DNA of 64,000 nucleotides from Ferruginibacter sp. (GCA_013141435.1 JABFQZ010000019.1:62001-126000); one strand, 5' to 3'; positions 18,640 to 28,579 are shown, numbered from the stretch's first letter. Numbers and translations: made by a program. The notes: generated by a model from the letters alone, not told the origin.

Positions 18640-19755
18640 TTGGCCGGTATTTATATTCATATTCCATTTTGCAGGCAAGCATGCACTTATTGCAATTTTC
18701 ATTTTTCGGTATCCTTAAAAAATAAAAATGCCATGATATTGGCTATTGCCAATGAAATTACTAACTGTAAAGATTTTATTGCCGATAAAAATATAGAAAC
18801 TATTTACTTTGGCGGCGGCACACCTAGCCTGTTAAATGCCAATGATTTTAAAATTATTTTTGATGCAATACATGCAAAATTTACCGTATCAAAAAATGCT
18901 GAAATAACTTTGGAGGCTAACCCTGATGATATTGGTAAGAATATTTTAAGTATGTGGCAATTGTTGGGTATAAATAGATTATCGGTAGGGCTACAATCAT
19001 TTAACGATACCGAACTAAAGTGGATGAATAGGGCGCATAATGCTGCTCAATCTTTACAATGTTTAGATTACATAGAGGCTGCTGGCTTTACAAACATATC
19101 GGTAGATTTAATTTATGGCTCGCCTTTGCAAAGCAACAAAGATTTGATAGAAAATTTTAACTTAATTGCCCAAAGAAACATAAAACACATTTCTTGCTAT
19201 GCACTTACTGTAGAAAACAAAACAGCTTTGCATAAATTAATTAAAGAAAAGAAATGTGAAAATGTAAACTCCGAAAGCCAAGCTAAGCATTTTAAACTTT
19301 TATTGACACTTATGAAAGCTAATGGCTATGAACAATACGAAATAAGTAATTTTTGTAAGCCGGGTTTTAGAAGTAAACACAACAGTAGCTATTGGCAAGG
19401 CAAAGCTTATTTTGGTTTTGGACCATCGGCTCATTCGTATAATGGCAATAATAAAAGAAGATGGAATGTAGCTAACAATAGTTTGTATTTGCAAAACAAC
19501 AATTTTTTTGAAGAAGAAATACTTTTGGAAACCGATATGGTAAATGAATATGTAATGACATCGTTACGCACCAGCGAAGGTTTAGATATTGACTTTGTTG
19601 CAAAAAAATTTGGCAAAGAACATAGCGAAAGAATTTTATTAGCTGCTAAAAAATATTTACAAATGGACAGATTGATTGTAGATGATTCTACTTTAAAACT
19701 TACAAACGATGGTAAGTTTTTTGCTGACGGTATTTCAAGTGATTTATTTGTATAA
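18640..19755 (+). CDS. hemW: Radical SAM heme chaperone HemW (coproporphyrinogen oxidase-like)
   Basis: A 371-residue radical SAM protein. It begins with AGIYIHIPFCRQACTYCNF, giving the 4Fe-4S cysteines C11, C15 and C18, then FGGGTPSLL, SVGLQSF and ISVDLIYGSP. HemW inserts heme into target proteins; true HemN-specific features were not sought in detail. The start is TTG: an in-frame TAA lies 15 bp upstream with no ATG between, and the next ATG would remove the iron-sulfur motif. The gene is convergent with gpsA. Confidence 0.9.
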   Translation: MAGIYIHIPFCRQACTYCNFHFSVSLKNKNAMILAIANEITNCKDFIADKNIETIYFGGGTPSLLNANDFKIIFDAIHAKFTVSKNAEITLEANPDDIGKNILSMWQLLGINRLSVGLQSFNDTELKWMNRAHNAAQSLQCLDYIEAAGFTNISVDLIYGSPLQSNKDLIENFNLIAQRNIKHISCYALTVENKTALHKLIKEKKCENVNSESQAKHFKLLLTLMKANGYEQYEISNFCKPGFRSKHNSSYWQGKAYFGFGPSAHSYNGNNKRRWNVANNSLYLQNNNFFEEEILLETDMVNEYVMTSLRTSEGLDIDFVAKKFGKEHSERILLAAKKYLQMDRLIVDDSTLKLTNDGKFFADGISSDLFV

Positions 19756-19825
19756 CGAATGTTTTAAAAATACTTGTACTCAAAATAATGTTGATTATTT
19801 TTATATTGAACAACTAAAAAATACG

Positions 19826-20863
19826 CTACACCAAGCCTTTTTCAATTTCTTTAAAGCCATTTTTTACATTCATACTATTCCACAAAATATTATAAACAGT
19901 TTTTGCTATTGGCATATCGGTTTGTATGGTTTGGTTTATTAGAAACATACATTTGGCTGCATTGTAACCTTCGGCTACCATACACATTTCTAATTGTGCA
20001 TTGGCTACTGAGTAGCCTTTACCAATCATGTTTCCGAAGCTTCTATTGCGGCTGTGCAAGGAGTAACAGGTAACCAACAAATCGCCAAGATAAACCGAAG
20101 CTGCATAATTGGCATGTAGTTTATTATTTGCATTTATACCATGTTCCATATAGCCCACTTCGGCATTTACTATGCCAGCTTTTCTTAAAAACCCTGCCAT
20201 TTCATCGGCACTATTGGCTATGAGTACACTCAAAAAATTATCGCCATAATTGAGACCATGTGCCATGCCAGCAGCTACTGCATATATATTTTTTAGTACT
20301 GCTGCATACTGTACGCCAATAATATCTTTGTTGGCTATAGTGTTTATATAATCGGTTTTAAAGTATTGCAGCATGTTTTCTGTAAAAGCTTCATCTATGC
20401 CAGCAAAAGTGAGGTACGATAGTTTTTCTGCTGCCACTTCTTCGGCATGGCATGGACCAAGTAATGCAAAATAGTTTTCTAATTTTACATTAAAATTTTG
20501 CAACAAAAACTGGTTGAGTAGTATATTTTCGTTAGGCAAAATTCCTTTTACTGCCGAAATTATTTTTTTGTTTTCAAAAATATTTTTGGGCATTGCTAAA
20601 AGTACTTCACTTGCATAAGCCGATGGTATGGCTATTATAATTATATCGGAGTGCTTAATTACATCTTGAGCATTGGTAGTTAGTTGCAATTTATTCACAT
20701 CAAACCTTGCAGTGGTAAGGTATTGAGGGTTGTGCTTTTTTTGTTTAAATTGTTCTATAGCTTTTTCACTCCTGTTCCACCATTGTATTTTATTTCCATT
20801 ATCTGTAAGTATTTTTGCTATGGCTGTTCCCCAACTTCCACTGCCTAATATTCCAAATTTCAT
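19826..20863 (-). CDS. gpsA: NAD(P)-dependent glycerol-3-phosphate dehydrogenase
   Basis: A 345-residue cytosolic enzyme that reduces dihydroxyacetone phosphate to sn-glycerol-3-phosphate for phospholipid synthesis. The Rossmann motif GSGSWGTAIAKIL is at residues 6-18; SAVKGI, LGPCHAEEVA, the catalytic-lysine region VQYAAVLKNIYAVAAG and NSADEMAGF follow. Length is normal. It lies 57 bp downstream of rnc, so rnc-gpsA probably form an operon. Confidence 0.95.
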   Translation of the reverse strand: MKFGILGSGSWGTAIAKILTDNGNKIQWWNRSEKAIEQFKQKKHNPQYLTTARFDVNKLQLTTNAQDVIKHSDIIIIAIPSAYASEVLLAMPKNIFENKKIISAVKGILPNENILLNQFLLQNFNVKLENYFALLGPCHAEEVAAEKLSYLTFAGIDEAFTENMLQYFKTDYINTIANKDIIGVQYAAVLKNIYAVAAGMAHGLNYGDNFLSVLIANSADEMAGFLRKAGIVNAEVGYMEHGINANNKLHANYAASVYLGDLLVTCYSLHSRNRSFGNMIGKGYSVANAQLEMCMVAEGYNAAKCMFLINQTIQTDMPIAKTVYNILWNSMNVKNGFKEIEKGLV

Positions 20864-20920
20864 GTGTTCATTTTTTGGTGGTTATTGCCATTCGTTATTT
20901 GCTATTTGTTAATACTATTT

Positions 20921-21607
20921 TTACAACCCTAAAGTTTCTACTGCTTTAAAAGCTGCTGCTTGGCTTGCATCTTTTTTATTAAACCCTTTTGCTTGCGCTA
21001 TTACTTCTCCATCTACTGTAGCGCCAATGGTAAATAATCGTCGCCCACCTTCTACCGATTCTTTAATTGTAGTAAACTCTACTTGCTTACCATTTTTGCC
21101 TGCCCAACCGTACAATTTATTTTTTATGTTTACTTCTATGGCTTCTAAATCGTCGGTAAACATGTGGTTTTGTACCATAAATTTTTCGACCCATCGTTGT
21201 GTTTTGTCGTATCCTCTATCTAAAAAAATTGCTCCAATTAATGCTTCTAAACTATTGCCAAATATTTGAGATGATTTTAATGCATTATCAGACTTGTTGT
21301 AATAGGTTATTTTTTTTAATCCCATTTTTATAGCAATTTCATTTAGCTTTTGTCTATTTACCATTTTGCTTCTCATTTCAGTTAAAAAGCCTTCGCCTTT
21401 GTAAGGGTATTTTCTAAAAAGATAGTGAGCTATAATAGAGCCAAGTACAGCATCTCCCAAAAACTCTAACCGTTCGTTATTTTCATCGGCTCCTTCTCTA
21501 ACCGACCTATGGCTAAGTGCTGTTTTGTACAATAAAATATTTTTTGGTTTAAAGCCAATTACATTACTTAATTGTTTTTTAAAATCGTTGGAAACGGTTT
21601 CGCCCAA
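20921..21607 (-). CDS. rnc: Ribonuclease III
   Basis: A 228-residue double-stranded-RNA endonuclease. The signature NERLEFLGDAVLG is at 44-56, with the second acidic site in FGNSLEALIGAIFLDRG; a dsRNA-binding domain follows (NKLYGWAGKNGKQVEF to KKDASQAAAFKAVETLG). The only standard start before the conserved region is TTG at 21607. In-frame sequence continues upstream without a stop to 21658 and reads IKRALTYLQDLF, which resembles the N terminus of related RNases III, so an atypical start (for example ATT at 21643) is possible. Confidence 0.93.
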   Translation of the reverse strand: MGETVSNDFKKQLSNVIGFKPKNILLYKTALSHRSVREGADENNERLEFLGDAVLGSIIAHYLFRKYPYKGEGFLTEMRSKMVNRQKLNEIAIKMGLKKITYYNKSDNALKSSQIFGNSLEALIGAIFLDRGYDKTQRWVEKFMVQNHMFTDDLEAIEVNIKNKLYGWAGKNGKQVEFTTIKESVEGGRRLFTIGATVDGEVIAQAKGFNKKDASQAAAFKAVETLGL

Positions 21608-21956
21608 AAATAAATCTTGTAAGTATGTGAGTGCTCTTTTAATAAAATATTTTTTTTGCTAAAATAATGAAAAAGTGGGTTATCAATAAATTTAAAAAAG
21701 TTAATCTGTGTTTGTATTACAATAAAGATAAAGCAAAAAATGAGTACTAATGTAAAATGATGCCATATTTGCTGCAGTTGAAATGTGCGACGCCAATGCA
21801 GATGCCATGTAAAACCACTGCTGGTAAACAAAAAAAACTTTTTTAAATATTTGGATTTTATGGCTTTTGGGAATGTAGGGTGCATTACTTATCTTCGTTG
21901 TAAACCTATTTTATAATGGGCTGATATATTGTGTAATAGATAAAATAAAAAACTAA
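21608..21956. other. Intergenic region between rnc and rny
   Basis: No convincing gene. A minus-strand frame at 21568-21885 (105 codons, one hydrophobic segment) overlaps the rnc start and has no recognisable family. The first part probably encodes rnc leader or extra N-terminal residues. The small zapA-like gene often found next to rny is not present. Confidence 0.4.
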
Positions 21957-23522
21957 ATGGAACCAACTATAATTTACATCATTACTGGAGCTGTAGCACT
22001 TGTTGCTGGCATCTTTGGGGGCAAAACATTTTTTGCCAAAAATGCTGGCAAACATGTACAAGAAGCAGAGCTTGCTGCACAAAAGCTTTTGGCCGAAGCT
22101 AAATTAAATGCCGATACCTATAAAAAAGAAAGAGAGATTGAAGCTAAAGAACGTTTTGCGCAGCTTAAAATTGATGCTGAAAAAGATGTGATGCAGCGTA
22201 CTCAAAAAATATCGGAAAGTGAAAATCGTATTAAACAAAAAGAACAAAGCCTAAACCAAAAGGAGGCTAATGCCGAAAAACAATTAAAAGATAATGATGT
22301 TATTAAAGACAATTTGAATAAACAAATTGAAATAGTAAATACTAAACGTACAGAATTAGAAAAACACCAAGAAGAGCATATTCGTAAATTAGAAAAAGTG
22401 GCTGGCTTAAGTGCAGAAGATGCTAAAGCACAATTAATAGAAGGCATGAAGCAAGAAGCCCACTCACAGGCACTTGTATTGCAACAAGAAATAATAGAAA
22501 ATGCAAAAACGAATGCAAATAAGGAAGCTCGTAAAATTGTAATTCAAACAATACAACGTACTGCTGCTGAGCAAGCAATAGAAAATTCTATTACTGTATT
22601 TAACTTAGAAAGCGATGAAATAAAAGGCTCTATAATTGGAAGAGAAGGCAGAAATATAAGAGCTATTGAGGCTGCAACTGGAGTGGATTTAATTGTAGAT
22701 GATACGCCAGAAGCAATTGTACTATCATCTTTTGACCCATTGCGTAGAGAAATAGCCCGTTTATCGTTGCAAAGATTAGTAGCTGATGGAAGAATACACC
22801 CAGCTCGTATTGAAGAAGTAGTAGAAAAAACTCGTAGGCAATTAGATGATCAAGTTATGGAAATTGGAGAACGTACTGCAATAGAACTTGGTGTACACGG
22901 GCTTCATAAGGAATTGATACGTATGATAGGGCGTATGCGTTTTCGCTCATCGTATGGGCAAAATTTATTGATGCATAGTAGAGAAACTGCAAACCTTTGT
23001 GGTATTATGGCTGCCGAATTGGGTATGAACCCTAAATTGGCAAAAAGGGCTGGCTTACTGCATGATATTGGTAAAGTGCCAGATGAAGAAACCGAATTGA
23101 GCCATGCATTATTGGGTGCAAAACTGGCCGAAAAATATGGCGAAAACCCAGCGGTTGTAAATGCTATTGGCGCACACCACGACGAAATGGAAATGCAATT
23201 TGTAATATCACCAATTATACAAGCATGCGATGCCATTAGTGGTGCAAGGCCAGGTGCAAGACGTGAAATAATGCAACAGTACATACAGCGTATTAAAGAC
23301 CTTGAAACACTTGCTGCATCGTACCAAGGTGTAGAAAAAGCCTACGCCATACAAGCAGGTAGAGAGCTTAGGGTAATTGTGGAATCGGATAAAGTTACCG
23401 ATGCACAAAGCGATACTTTAAGTTTTGATATTGCACAAAAAATACAAACAGAAATGACTTTTCCTGGGCAAATAAAAGTAACAGTGATTAGAGAAAAAAG
23501 AGCTGTGAATATAGCTCGATAA
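21957..23522 (+). CDS. rny: Ribonuclease Y
   Basis: A 521-residue membrane-anchored endoribonuclease that starts mRNA decay. An N-terminal transmembrane helix ([18 protein letters not shown]) is followed by a long charged coiled coil to about residue 200, a KH domain with [15 protein letters not shown] near 221-235, and an HD domain with [12 protein letters not shown] near 366. Length matches the family (about 520). The gene ends in a strong terminator. Confidence 0.96.
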   Translation: MEPTIIYIITGAVALVAGIFGGKTFFAKNAGKHVQEAELAAQKLLAEAKLNADTYKKEREIEAKERFAQLKIDAEKDVMQRTQKISESENRIKQKEQSLNQKEANAEKQLKDNDVIKDNLNKQIEIVNTKRTELEKHQEEHIRKLEKVAGLSAEDAKAQLIEGMKQEAHSQALVLQQEIIENAKTNANKEARKIVIQTIQRTAAEQAIENSITVFNLESDEIKGSIIGREGRNIRAIEAATGVDLIVDDTPEAIVLSSFDPLRREIARLSLQRLVADGRIHPARIEEVVEKTRRQLDDQVMEIGERTAIELGVHGLHKELIRMIGRMRFRSSYGQNLLMHSRETANLCGIMAAELGMNPKLAKRAGLLHDIGKVPDEETELSHALLGAKLAEKYGENPAVVNAIGAHHDEMEMQFVISPIIQACDAISGARPGARREIMQQYIQRIKDLETLAASYQGVEKAYAIQAGRELRVIVESDKVTDAQSDTLSFDIAQKIQTEMTFPGQIKVTVIREKRAVNIAR

Positions 23523-23538
23523 TACTTAAGAATTTAAT

Positions 23539-23568
23539 AAAAAAACCGAACTTTTAGTTCGGTTTTTT
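23539..23568. terminator. Bidirectional terminator between rny and the VanZ gene
   Basis: Stem AACCGAAC/GTTCGGTT with a 5-nt loop (TTTTA), flanked by A-run and T-run, so it can stop both convergent genes. Confidence 0.85.
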
Positions 23569-23573
23569 ATGCA

Positions 23574-23954
23574 CTATTCTTCTGTGTTTTTTTTAATAAT
23601 TACGTATGCAGCTAATGCACCTAAAGCATCTGCTGCCCAGTCCCACCAATCGAAACTGCGAAATGGTATAAAATACTTTTGAATATACTCGGTAGCTAGC
23701 CCCCAAATAGAAACAGCTAACGAAATTTTTATAAAAAAGTGCAACTTACTTTTTTTGTTTAAGGCTGACTTAGCAATTGGCAACATAATTAAATAAGCTA
23801 AAGTGCCAAATAAAACTGCATGTACCCATTTATCAACAAAAAATTTATCTACCCAATTGTTGCCTTTTGGGAACTGAGAACCAGGTATGCAAATTAATAC
23901 TAGCACTAAAAAAAAACAGGCTACGCCTGGTAAAAATTTATTTTTTGGAATCAT
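23574..23954 (-). CDS. VanZ family membrane protein
   Basis: A 126-residue protein with four predicted transmembrane segments. WVDKFFVDKWVHAVLFGTLAY and SIWGLATEYIQKYF...RSFDWWDWAADALGALAAY hold the conserved His, Glu and Asp residues of the VanZ-like family. Family members include a teicoplanin-resistance protein, but most are uncharacterised envelope proteins, so no antibiotic role should be assumed. It is convergent with rny and upstream of nothing on its strand. Confidence 0.75.
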   Translation of the reverse strand: MIPKNKFLPGVACFFLVLVLICIPGSQFPKGNNWVDKFFVDKWVHAVLFGTLAYLIMLPIAKSALNKKSKLHFFIKISLAVSIWGLATEYIQKYFIPFRSFDWWDWAADALGALAAYVIIKKNTEE

Positions 23955-24004
23955 TTTAAATTATTTTGCTTATTGCTTTTATGAAAATTTATTCAAGTAT
24001 TTTT

Positions 24005-26086
24005 TTATTTAAAATCAGTTTCGGCTACACCTGTATTTATTTTTATTTCGGTTACTTTCATATTAAACTCTTGCCCATCGGCAGATTGAATAATGTTGTG
24101 TGGAAATAATACTGTACCAACTTTTTTATAATCTTTATACTCTATTGTTGTAGGTGAATCTACATCGCCTTGCTTACTAGTAGTTTCTTCTTGCAATAAC
24201 AATCCTGTTTTAATAGAGTATTGTTGTACCGATGTACGACCACTTGCAAAAATCACTTTTAGCCTATAGGTTTCTTCATCGCCTACTTTACCTTTACCCA
24301 TATACTCTTTATTAGTATAAAATAATTGAGGTATTACTCCTTTTTCATCTAAGGCTTCTTTAATTTCGCCTTCGGTCATATCTACTTTTTGTGGACCTTG
24401 CATTTGAAACCCTTTGGCACCGTCAAATACTTTTTTAAATACTGTCATTGGTCCCATTTTAAACTCGGTAAAAATTTTGTTTGGAGCCATTTTCTTTTCT
24501 TCACCAGTTATTTGCCTGCCCATCATTTCCATACTTAAAGTAGAAAATGTAGTTGTTATTTTAGCTGCTTCTTCTTTACCGCCTATGGCTTTAAAATAAT
24601 CTTGCATAATGCTATTGCCCGATACTGCATCTGTAGTATTGCCAGTTTCAGCTACTTTTACGTCTTTTACTTCGTCGGCTACTGGGTTTGCATATTTATC
24701 GAATTTTTTTATTGGATACCCTAAACGCATTAAACTTGGTATAATTTTTTTGCCATTACCTACCACCACAATTCTTGAATTACTTTCGCTAAAATAATTT
24801 TTTGCTACTCTTTTTATATCATCTATAGTTACAGCATTTATTTTTTGCAAATAAGTTTTGTAATAGTCTTTTGGCAAATTGTTTATTAAAATATTGCTTG
24901 CATAAGTAGCAGCTTTTGAAGGATCTTCCATACCAAGTGCAAATGAGCCATTAAATTTAGCTTTTGCAGATGCCAATTCTTCATTGGTAATTTTACCATC
25001 TCTCATGTTTAAAATTTCGGCTACCATTTCTTGTACTGCACTATCAACTTTATCGGTACGTACTGCAGCACCTGCTTTAAATAAACTTTGAAAACGACCA
25101 TTACCTACGCTAGAATATGCACCATAAGTAAAGCCATGTTTTTCTCTGAGGTTCATAAATAATTTACTTTCGGCACCGCCTCCCAAAATTTGATTAGCTA
25201 AAAGCAATGCATGAAAATCGGGACCACCTAATGGATTGCTAATAATATTGCCTGCTGTTAATTCGCCTTGTACAGCTGTTGGTATATCTACAAAATTTAT
25301 TTCGGTTTTCTCGGTATTTTTAACTGTAGGTAAAACAGCTAATTCTAATTTTTTGCCAGACCAATTTGCAAATGCTTTTGTAACTAAAGCTTTAGCTGCT
25401 GCTGGTGTAATATCGCCTACAAATGTTAGGTAACTACGAGATGGAGTTATGTAATTTTTATAAGCATTTTTTACATCGTTTAATGTAAGTTCTTTTACCG
25501 ACTCTTCTGTTACAAACTCACCCAAAGCGGTATTTTTGCCATAGCTTAATGCTTGAGCTACTCTGCCCGCAATTACTTTTACATTTTTTTCGTTGGATTT
25601 AAGTCCTGTTATGGTTTGCGATTTTAGTTTATCAAAAGCATCGGCAGGAAATGAAGGGTTTTTTAACCCATCTGCCATTAATAAAAATGCTTTTTCAAAA
25701 TAACGAGTAAGGGCTGAGGCTGAACCTCCGCTTGAAAATAAATTTACATCTGCTCCAATGATATCTACTGCTTCGTCAAATTTTGCTTTGGTCATATTGG
25801 TTGTACCCTCGCCCAGCATACCGCCCATTAAGTCCATTACACCTGCTTTATTTCCTTCTAAAACTGGTCCTCTATCTATACTAAAATTTGCTCTTACTTT
25901 TGGTATTTTATGGTTTTCTACTACTAATACTGTTATACCATTTGGCAGTACAAATGTAGCAGGGTCTTTAAAACTAATTGTAGGTGCAGGACCTGCGGCA
26001 GGTTTTTTACTTCTATCTATTTTTATTTGTGCAATTGTATTTTGCAAGCAAAATATACCAATGGCAGCTATTAAATATTTTTTCAT
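24005..26086 (-). CDS. M16 peptidase homologue, non-catalytic subunit with C-terminal extension
   Basis: A 693-residue secreted protein (signal MKKYLIAAIGIFCLQNTIAQ). Residues about 40-470 form the two M16 halves, but the zinc motif HxxEH is missing: the equivalent position reads VMDLMGGMLGEGT. The R/Y substrate-binding region (FMNLREKHGFTYGAYS) is kept. A further 200 residues (about 490-693) resemble the beta-sheet outer-membrane lipoprotein-sorting type of domain. It pairs with the active M16 gene 46 bp upstream, and the two probably form a heterodimer. Confidence 0.85.
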   Translation of the reverse strand: MKKYLIAAIGIFCLQNTIAQIKIDRSKKPAAGPAPTISFKDPATFVLPNGITVLVVENHKIPKVRANFSIDRGPVLEGNKAGVMDLMGGMLGEGTTNMTKAKFDEAVDIIGADVNLFSSGGSASALTRYFEKAFLLMADGLKNPSFPADAFDKLKSQTITGLKSNEKNVKVIAGRVAQALSYGKNTALGEFVTEESVKELTLNDVKNAYKNYITPSRSYLTFVGDITPAAAKALVTKAFANWSGKKLELAVLPTVKNTEKTEINFVDIPTAVQGELTAGNIISNPLGGPDFHALLLANQILGGGAESKLFMNLREKHGFTYGAYSSVGNGRFQSLFKAGAAVRTDKVDSAVQEMVAEILNMRDGKITNEELASAKAKFNGSFALGMEDPSKAATYASNILINNLPKDYYKTYLQKINAVTIDDIKRVAKNYFSESNSRIVVVGNGKKIIPSLMRLGYPIKKFDKYANPVADEVKDVKVAETGNTTDAVSGNSIMQDYFKAIGGKEEAAKITTTFSTLSMEMMGRQITGEEKKMAPNKIFTEFKMGPMTVFKKVFDGAKGFQMQGPQKVDMTEGEIKEALDEKGVIPQLFYTNKEYMGKGKVGDEETYRLKVIFASGRTSVQQYSIKTGLLLQEETTSKQGDVDSPTTIEYKDYKKVGTVLFPHNIIQSADGQEFNMKVTEIKINTGVAETDFK

Positions 26087-26132
26087 CTTTTTTGGTTTTA
26101 CTTATAATTTATTTTAAGATATTAGGTTTGTA

Positions 26133-27446
26133 TTATTTTTTGTTTGGCAAATAATACAGCACTAATCTTTGGTTTGGGTTCAAATATTTTTTTGCTACTG
26201 CTTGTATATCTTCTCTTGTTACTTTTCTTATAGCATCTAACTCGGTATTTATATTATTGGTGTTTTTATAAAATGTAAATCCATCGGCAAGGTTTTCGGC
26301 TACACCAAGCATTTTGGTATTTTTATCTAAAAAGTCGTTTTCAAATTGGTTTTGCAATTTTGTAAACTCATCTTTAGTTATTAATTCATTTTGTAATTTT
26401 ACAACTTCTTCATCCATATTTTTCAGCAAAGTATCTAAAGGTGTTTCGTTGTTTGGCAAAGCAAAAGATATATATATGCCATAATCTTCTAAGGCAAAAT
26501 TAAATGTACCTACAGCTACTGAATTTTTTTTATCGTCTACCATTTTTTTGTACATACGGCTGCTATTGCCTTTGCTAAGTACTGCCGATGCCATGTCTAA
26601 GACAACAGATTCTTTGCTTGTCATACCAGGTATGCGATAGGCCGTCATTATTGCAGGCAATTGTATATTGTTATCGTATGCAGTATCTATTATTGTTTTT
26701 GTAATTGGTTCTTCTACAAATTTTGTTTTTACAATTGGAGTGCCGCTTGGTATATCGCCAAAATATCTTTCTATAAGTTGTTTTGTTTTAGCAATATCAA
26801 TATCGCCTGTTACAACCAATACTGCATTGCTTGGAGTATAAAACTTTTTATTGAATGCCTGAAATTCATCTAAAGTAGCAGCATCTAAATGTGCCATACT
26901 ACCTATTGGTACCCAGTTGTATGGATGTTTTGTAAATATTCGTTTCATAACTTCGCCTATAAAATTGCCATAGGGTTGGTTATCTACTCTTAATCTTTTT
27001 TCTTCTTTTACTACTTCATTTTGGGTTTTAACACCAATTTGATTAATTAATGGGTGCATCATTCTTTCGCTTTCTAACCAAAGACCAGTTGCCAATTGGT
27101 TGCTAGGAAATGTTTCGAAATAAAATGTACGATCTTGGCTGGTGTTTGCATTATTTTGACCACCATTGGCACTTACTATTTTCATAAATTCGCCACGCTT
27201 TATGTTTTCGCTACCTTCAAATAATAAATGTTCAAAAAAATGTGCAAAGCCTGTGCGGTTTGGCTGCTCATCTTTACTGCCTACATGGTACATTACAGAT
27301 ATTACAACTACTGGGGCTGATTTATCTTGATGTAAAATAACGGGCAATCCGTTTTTTAGTTTGTACTCGGTGTACATAACTTTTTGCTGAGCAAAAGCTG
27401 AGGCTGCCAGCACAATACTGGTTAGGGTAAATAGTAATTTTTTCAT
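26133..27446 (-). CDS. M16 family zinc peptidase, catalytic subunit
   Basis: A 437-residue secreted metallopeptidase with a signal peptide (MKKLLFTLTSIVLAASAFAQ). The inverted zinc motif is HFFEH at 69-73, followed by the distal Glu region NEVVKEEKRLRVDN. It resembles pitrilysin/processing-peptidase-type enzymes in the periplasm that degrade peptides. The downstream gene supplies the non-catalytic partner. A TAnnTTTG element (TATATTTG) at 27465-27472 lies just upstream, with a second (TATTTTTG) at 27491-27498. Confidence 0.92.
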   Translation of the reverse strand: MKKLLFTLTSIVLAASAFAQQKVMYTEYKLKNGLPVILHQDKSAPVVVISVMYHVGSKDEQPNRTGFAHFFEHLLFEGSENIKRGEFMKIVSANGGQNNANTSQDRTFYFETFPSNQLATGLWLESERMMHPLINQIGVKTQNEVVKEEKRLRVDNQPYGNFIGEVMKRIFTKHPYNWVPIGSMAHLDAATLDEFQAFNKKFYTPSNAVLVVTGDIDIAKTKQLIERYFGDIPSGTPIVKTKFVEEPITKTIIDTAYDNNIQLPAIMTAYRIPGMTSKESVVLDMASAVLSKGNSSRMYKKMVDDKKNSVAVGTFNFALEDYGIYISFALPNNETPLDTLLKNMDEEVVKLQNELITKDEFTKLQNQFENDFLDKNTKMLGVAENLADGFTFYKNTNNINTELDAIRKVTREDIQAVAKKYLNPNQRLVLYYLPNKK

Positions 27447-27464
27447 ATTATAATTGTTGAGTTA

Positions 27465-27472
27465 CAAATATA
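27465..27472 (-). promoter_or_regulatory. Bacteroidota-type -7 element for the M16 operon
   Basis: TATATTTG on the minus strand, 18 bp upstream of the start codon. A second match, TATTTTTG, is at 27491-27498; which is used cannot be told. Confidence 0.4.
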
Positions 27473-27574
27473 TTCATATAAAATTCTTTTCAAAAATATT
27501 TGCGATATTGTTGGATGAGCGGTAATTGGATATATGGAATTTCTGATTTCTACACCAAATTTATGTTGAGAAAT

Positions 27575-27670
27575 GATTTGAAGATGAAGAGCTGGGGGAT
27601 TGGAGTGAAAATACTTTTTTGTGCCTTTGACAAAAAAGATTGTAACGAAAAGCCCCAACAAAAGTTGCTA
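27575..27670 (+). repeat. Dispersed intergenic repeat, copy R1
   Basis: It shares with copies at 32720 and 46245 the order GATTT, AAGAGCTG, GGGAT, AGTGAAAATACTTTTTTG, a short loop, CAAAAAAGATTGTAACG, AAAGCCCC and a terminal CAACAAAAGTTG hairpin. It fills much of the 320-bp gap between the M16 operon and the GH25 gene. No coding role. Confidence 0.7.
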
Positions 27671-27740
27671 TATTATTTGAAGCTGATAGCCCAAAAAAAA
27701 TAAATAAATGTGGTTATGGTTTATAACAACTGAGTGTTCT

Positions 27741-27748
27741 TAATTTTG
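27741..27748 (+). promoter_or_regulatory. Bacteroidota-type -7 element for the GH25 gene
   Basis: TAATTTTG, 18 bp before the ATG at 27767. Confidence 0.5.
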
Positions 27749-27766
27749 TAATAACAAAATGTGTTT

Positions 27767-28534
27767 ATGTCAAAAAAAAGTGCGAATACGGCAAAATCTA
27801 ATTTAATAACGGTATTGGTTTTAGTGGTTTTTGCTGTGGGTTTTTATTATGTAAAGGGTAAGTTTTTTTCGGCAGCTTTTACTAGATACAGCGAATTTGG
27901 GATAGATATACCAACTAATTTTTCGATACATGGTATTGATGTAAGCCACCACCAGCAAGATATTTCGTGGGAGGACGTAAGAAAAATGAAAGTAAAAAAT
28001 GTGCAAATAGATTTTGCATTTATAAAAGCCACTGAAGGTATAAGTATTGTAGATGAGCAGTATAAAGAAAATATGGAGGCTGCTAAAGAAGCTGGAGTAA
28101 TTAGAGGTGCTTATCATTTTTTTATACCTACCCGAAGTGGCAAAACACAAGCTGCAAATTTTTTAGAAACTGTAAAACTTAAGACTGGGGATTTACCGCC
28201 TGTGCTAGATGTAGAACAAACTTCGAGTAATATATCTGTTAAGGAAATGCAATTACGAATAAAAGATTGGCTAGATATTGTAGAAAACAAGTATAATGTA
28301 AAACCAATTATTTATAGTAATGCTGATTTTTACACTACTTATTTAGCAAACGAATTTGATGATTATCCGCTTTGGGTGGCACATTATAAGGTAAAAGATA
28401 AGCCTAGAATAAATCGCAATTGGATTTTTTGGCAACATAGCGAAAGTGCACAAGTAACTGGTATTAGAACTAATGTAGATTTTAATGTTTTTAATGGAAG
28501 TAGGTATAGTTTTAATAAACTTTTATTGGAGTAA
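27767..28534 (+). CDS. Glycoside hydrolase family 25 lysozyme-like protein
   Basis: A 255-residue membrane-anchored muramidase-like protein. One N-terminal transmembrane helix (LITVLVLVVFAVGFYYVKG) is followed by the GH25 barrel: GIDVSHHQQDISWEDV, FAFIKATEGIS, GAYHFFIPTRSG, LPPVLDVEQ, IYSNADFYTTY, LWVAHYKV and NWIFWQHSES, ending with VDFNVFNG. The catalytic Asp/Glu positions in DVEQ and the first Asp are present. It would cleave peptidoglycan between MurNAc and GlcNAc. The frame opens at a GTG two codons earlier; the ATG is chosen. Confidence 0.92.
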   Translation: MSKKSANTAKSNLITVLVLVVFAVGFYYVKGKFFSAAFTRYSEFGIDIPTNFSIHGIDVSHHQQDISWEDVRKMKVKNVQIDFAFIKATEGISIVDEQYKENMEAAKEAGVIRGAYHFFIPTRSGKTQAANFLETVKLKTGDLPPVLDVEQTSSNISVKEMQLRIKDWLDIVENKYNVKPIIYSNADFYTTYLANEFDDYPLWVAHYKVKDKPRINRNWIFWQHSESAQVTGIRTNVDFNVFNGSRYSFNKLLLE

Positions 28535-28535
28535 T

Positions 28536-28579
28536 TTAGTTGTGCCTCAAAAAATCAAGACTTTTTGAGGCACAACTAA
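28536..28579. terminator. Bidirectional terminator between the GH25 gene and feoB
   Basis: A perfect 18-bp stem (TTAGTTGTGCCTCAAAAA and its complement) with an 8-nt loop. It occupies almost the whole gap between the two convergent stop codons. Confidence 0.9.

Noticed and set aside
18595-18640. Upstream ATG start for hemW
   Set aside because: An in-frame stop lies 15 bp before the TTG and no ATG is available between.
21568-21885. 105-codon minus-strand frame between rnc and rny
   Set aside because: One hydrophobic segment only, overlaps the rnc start, no recognisable family; kept only as intergenic.
27443-27661. 72-codon minus-strand frame
   Set aside because: Lies over repeat copy R1 and the M16 promoter region; no coding features.
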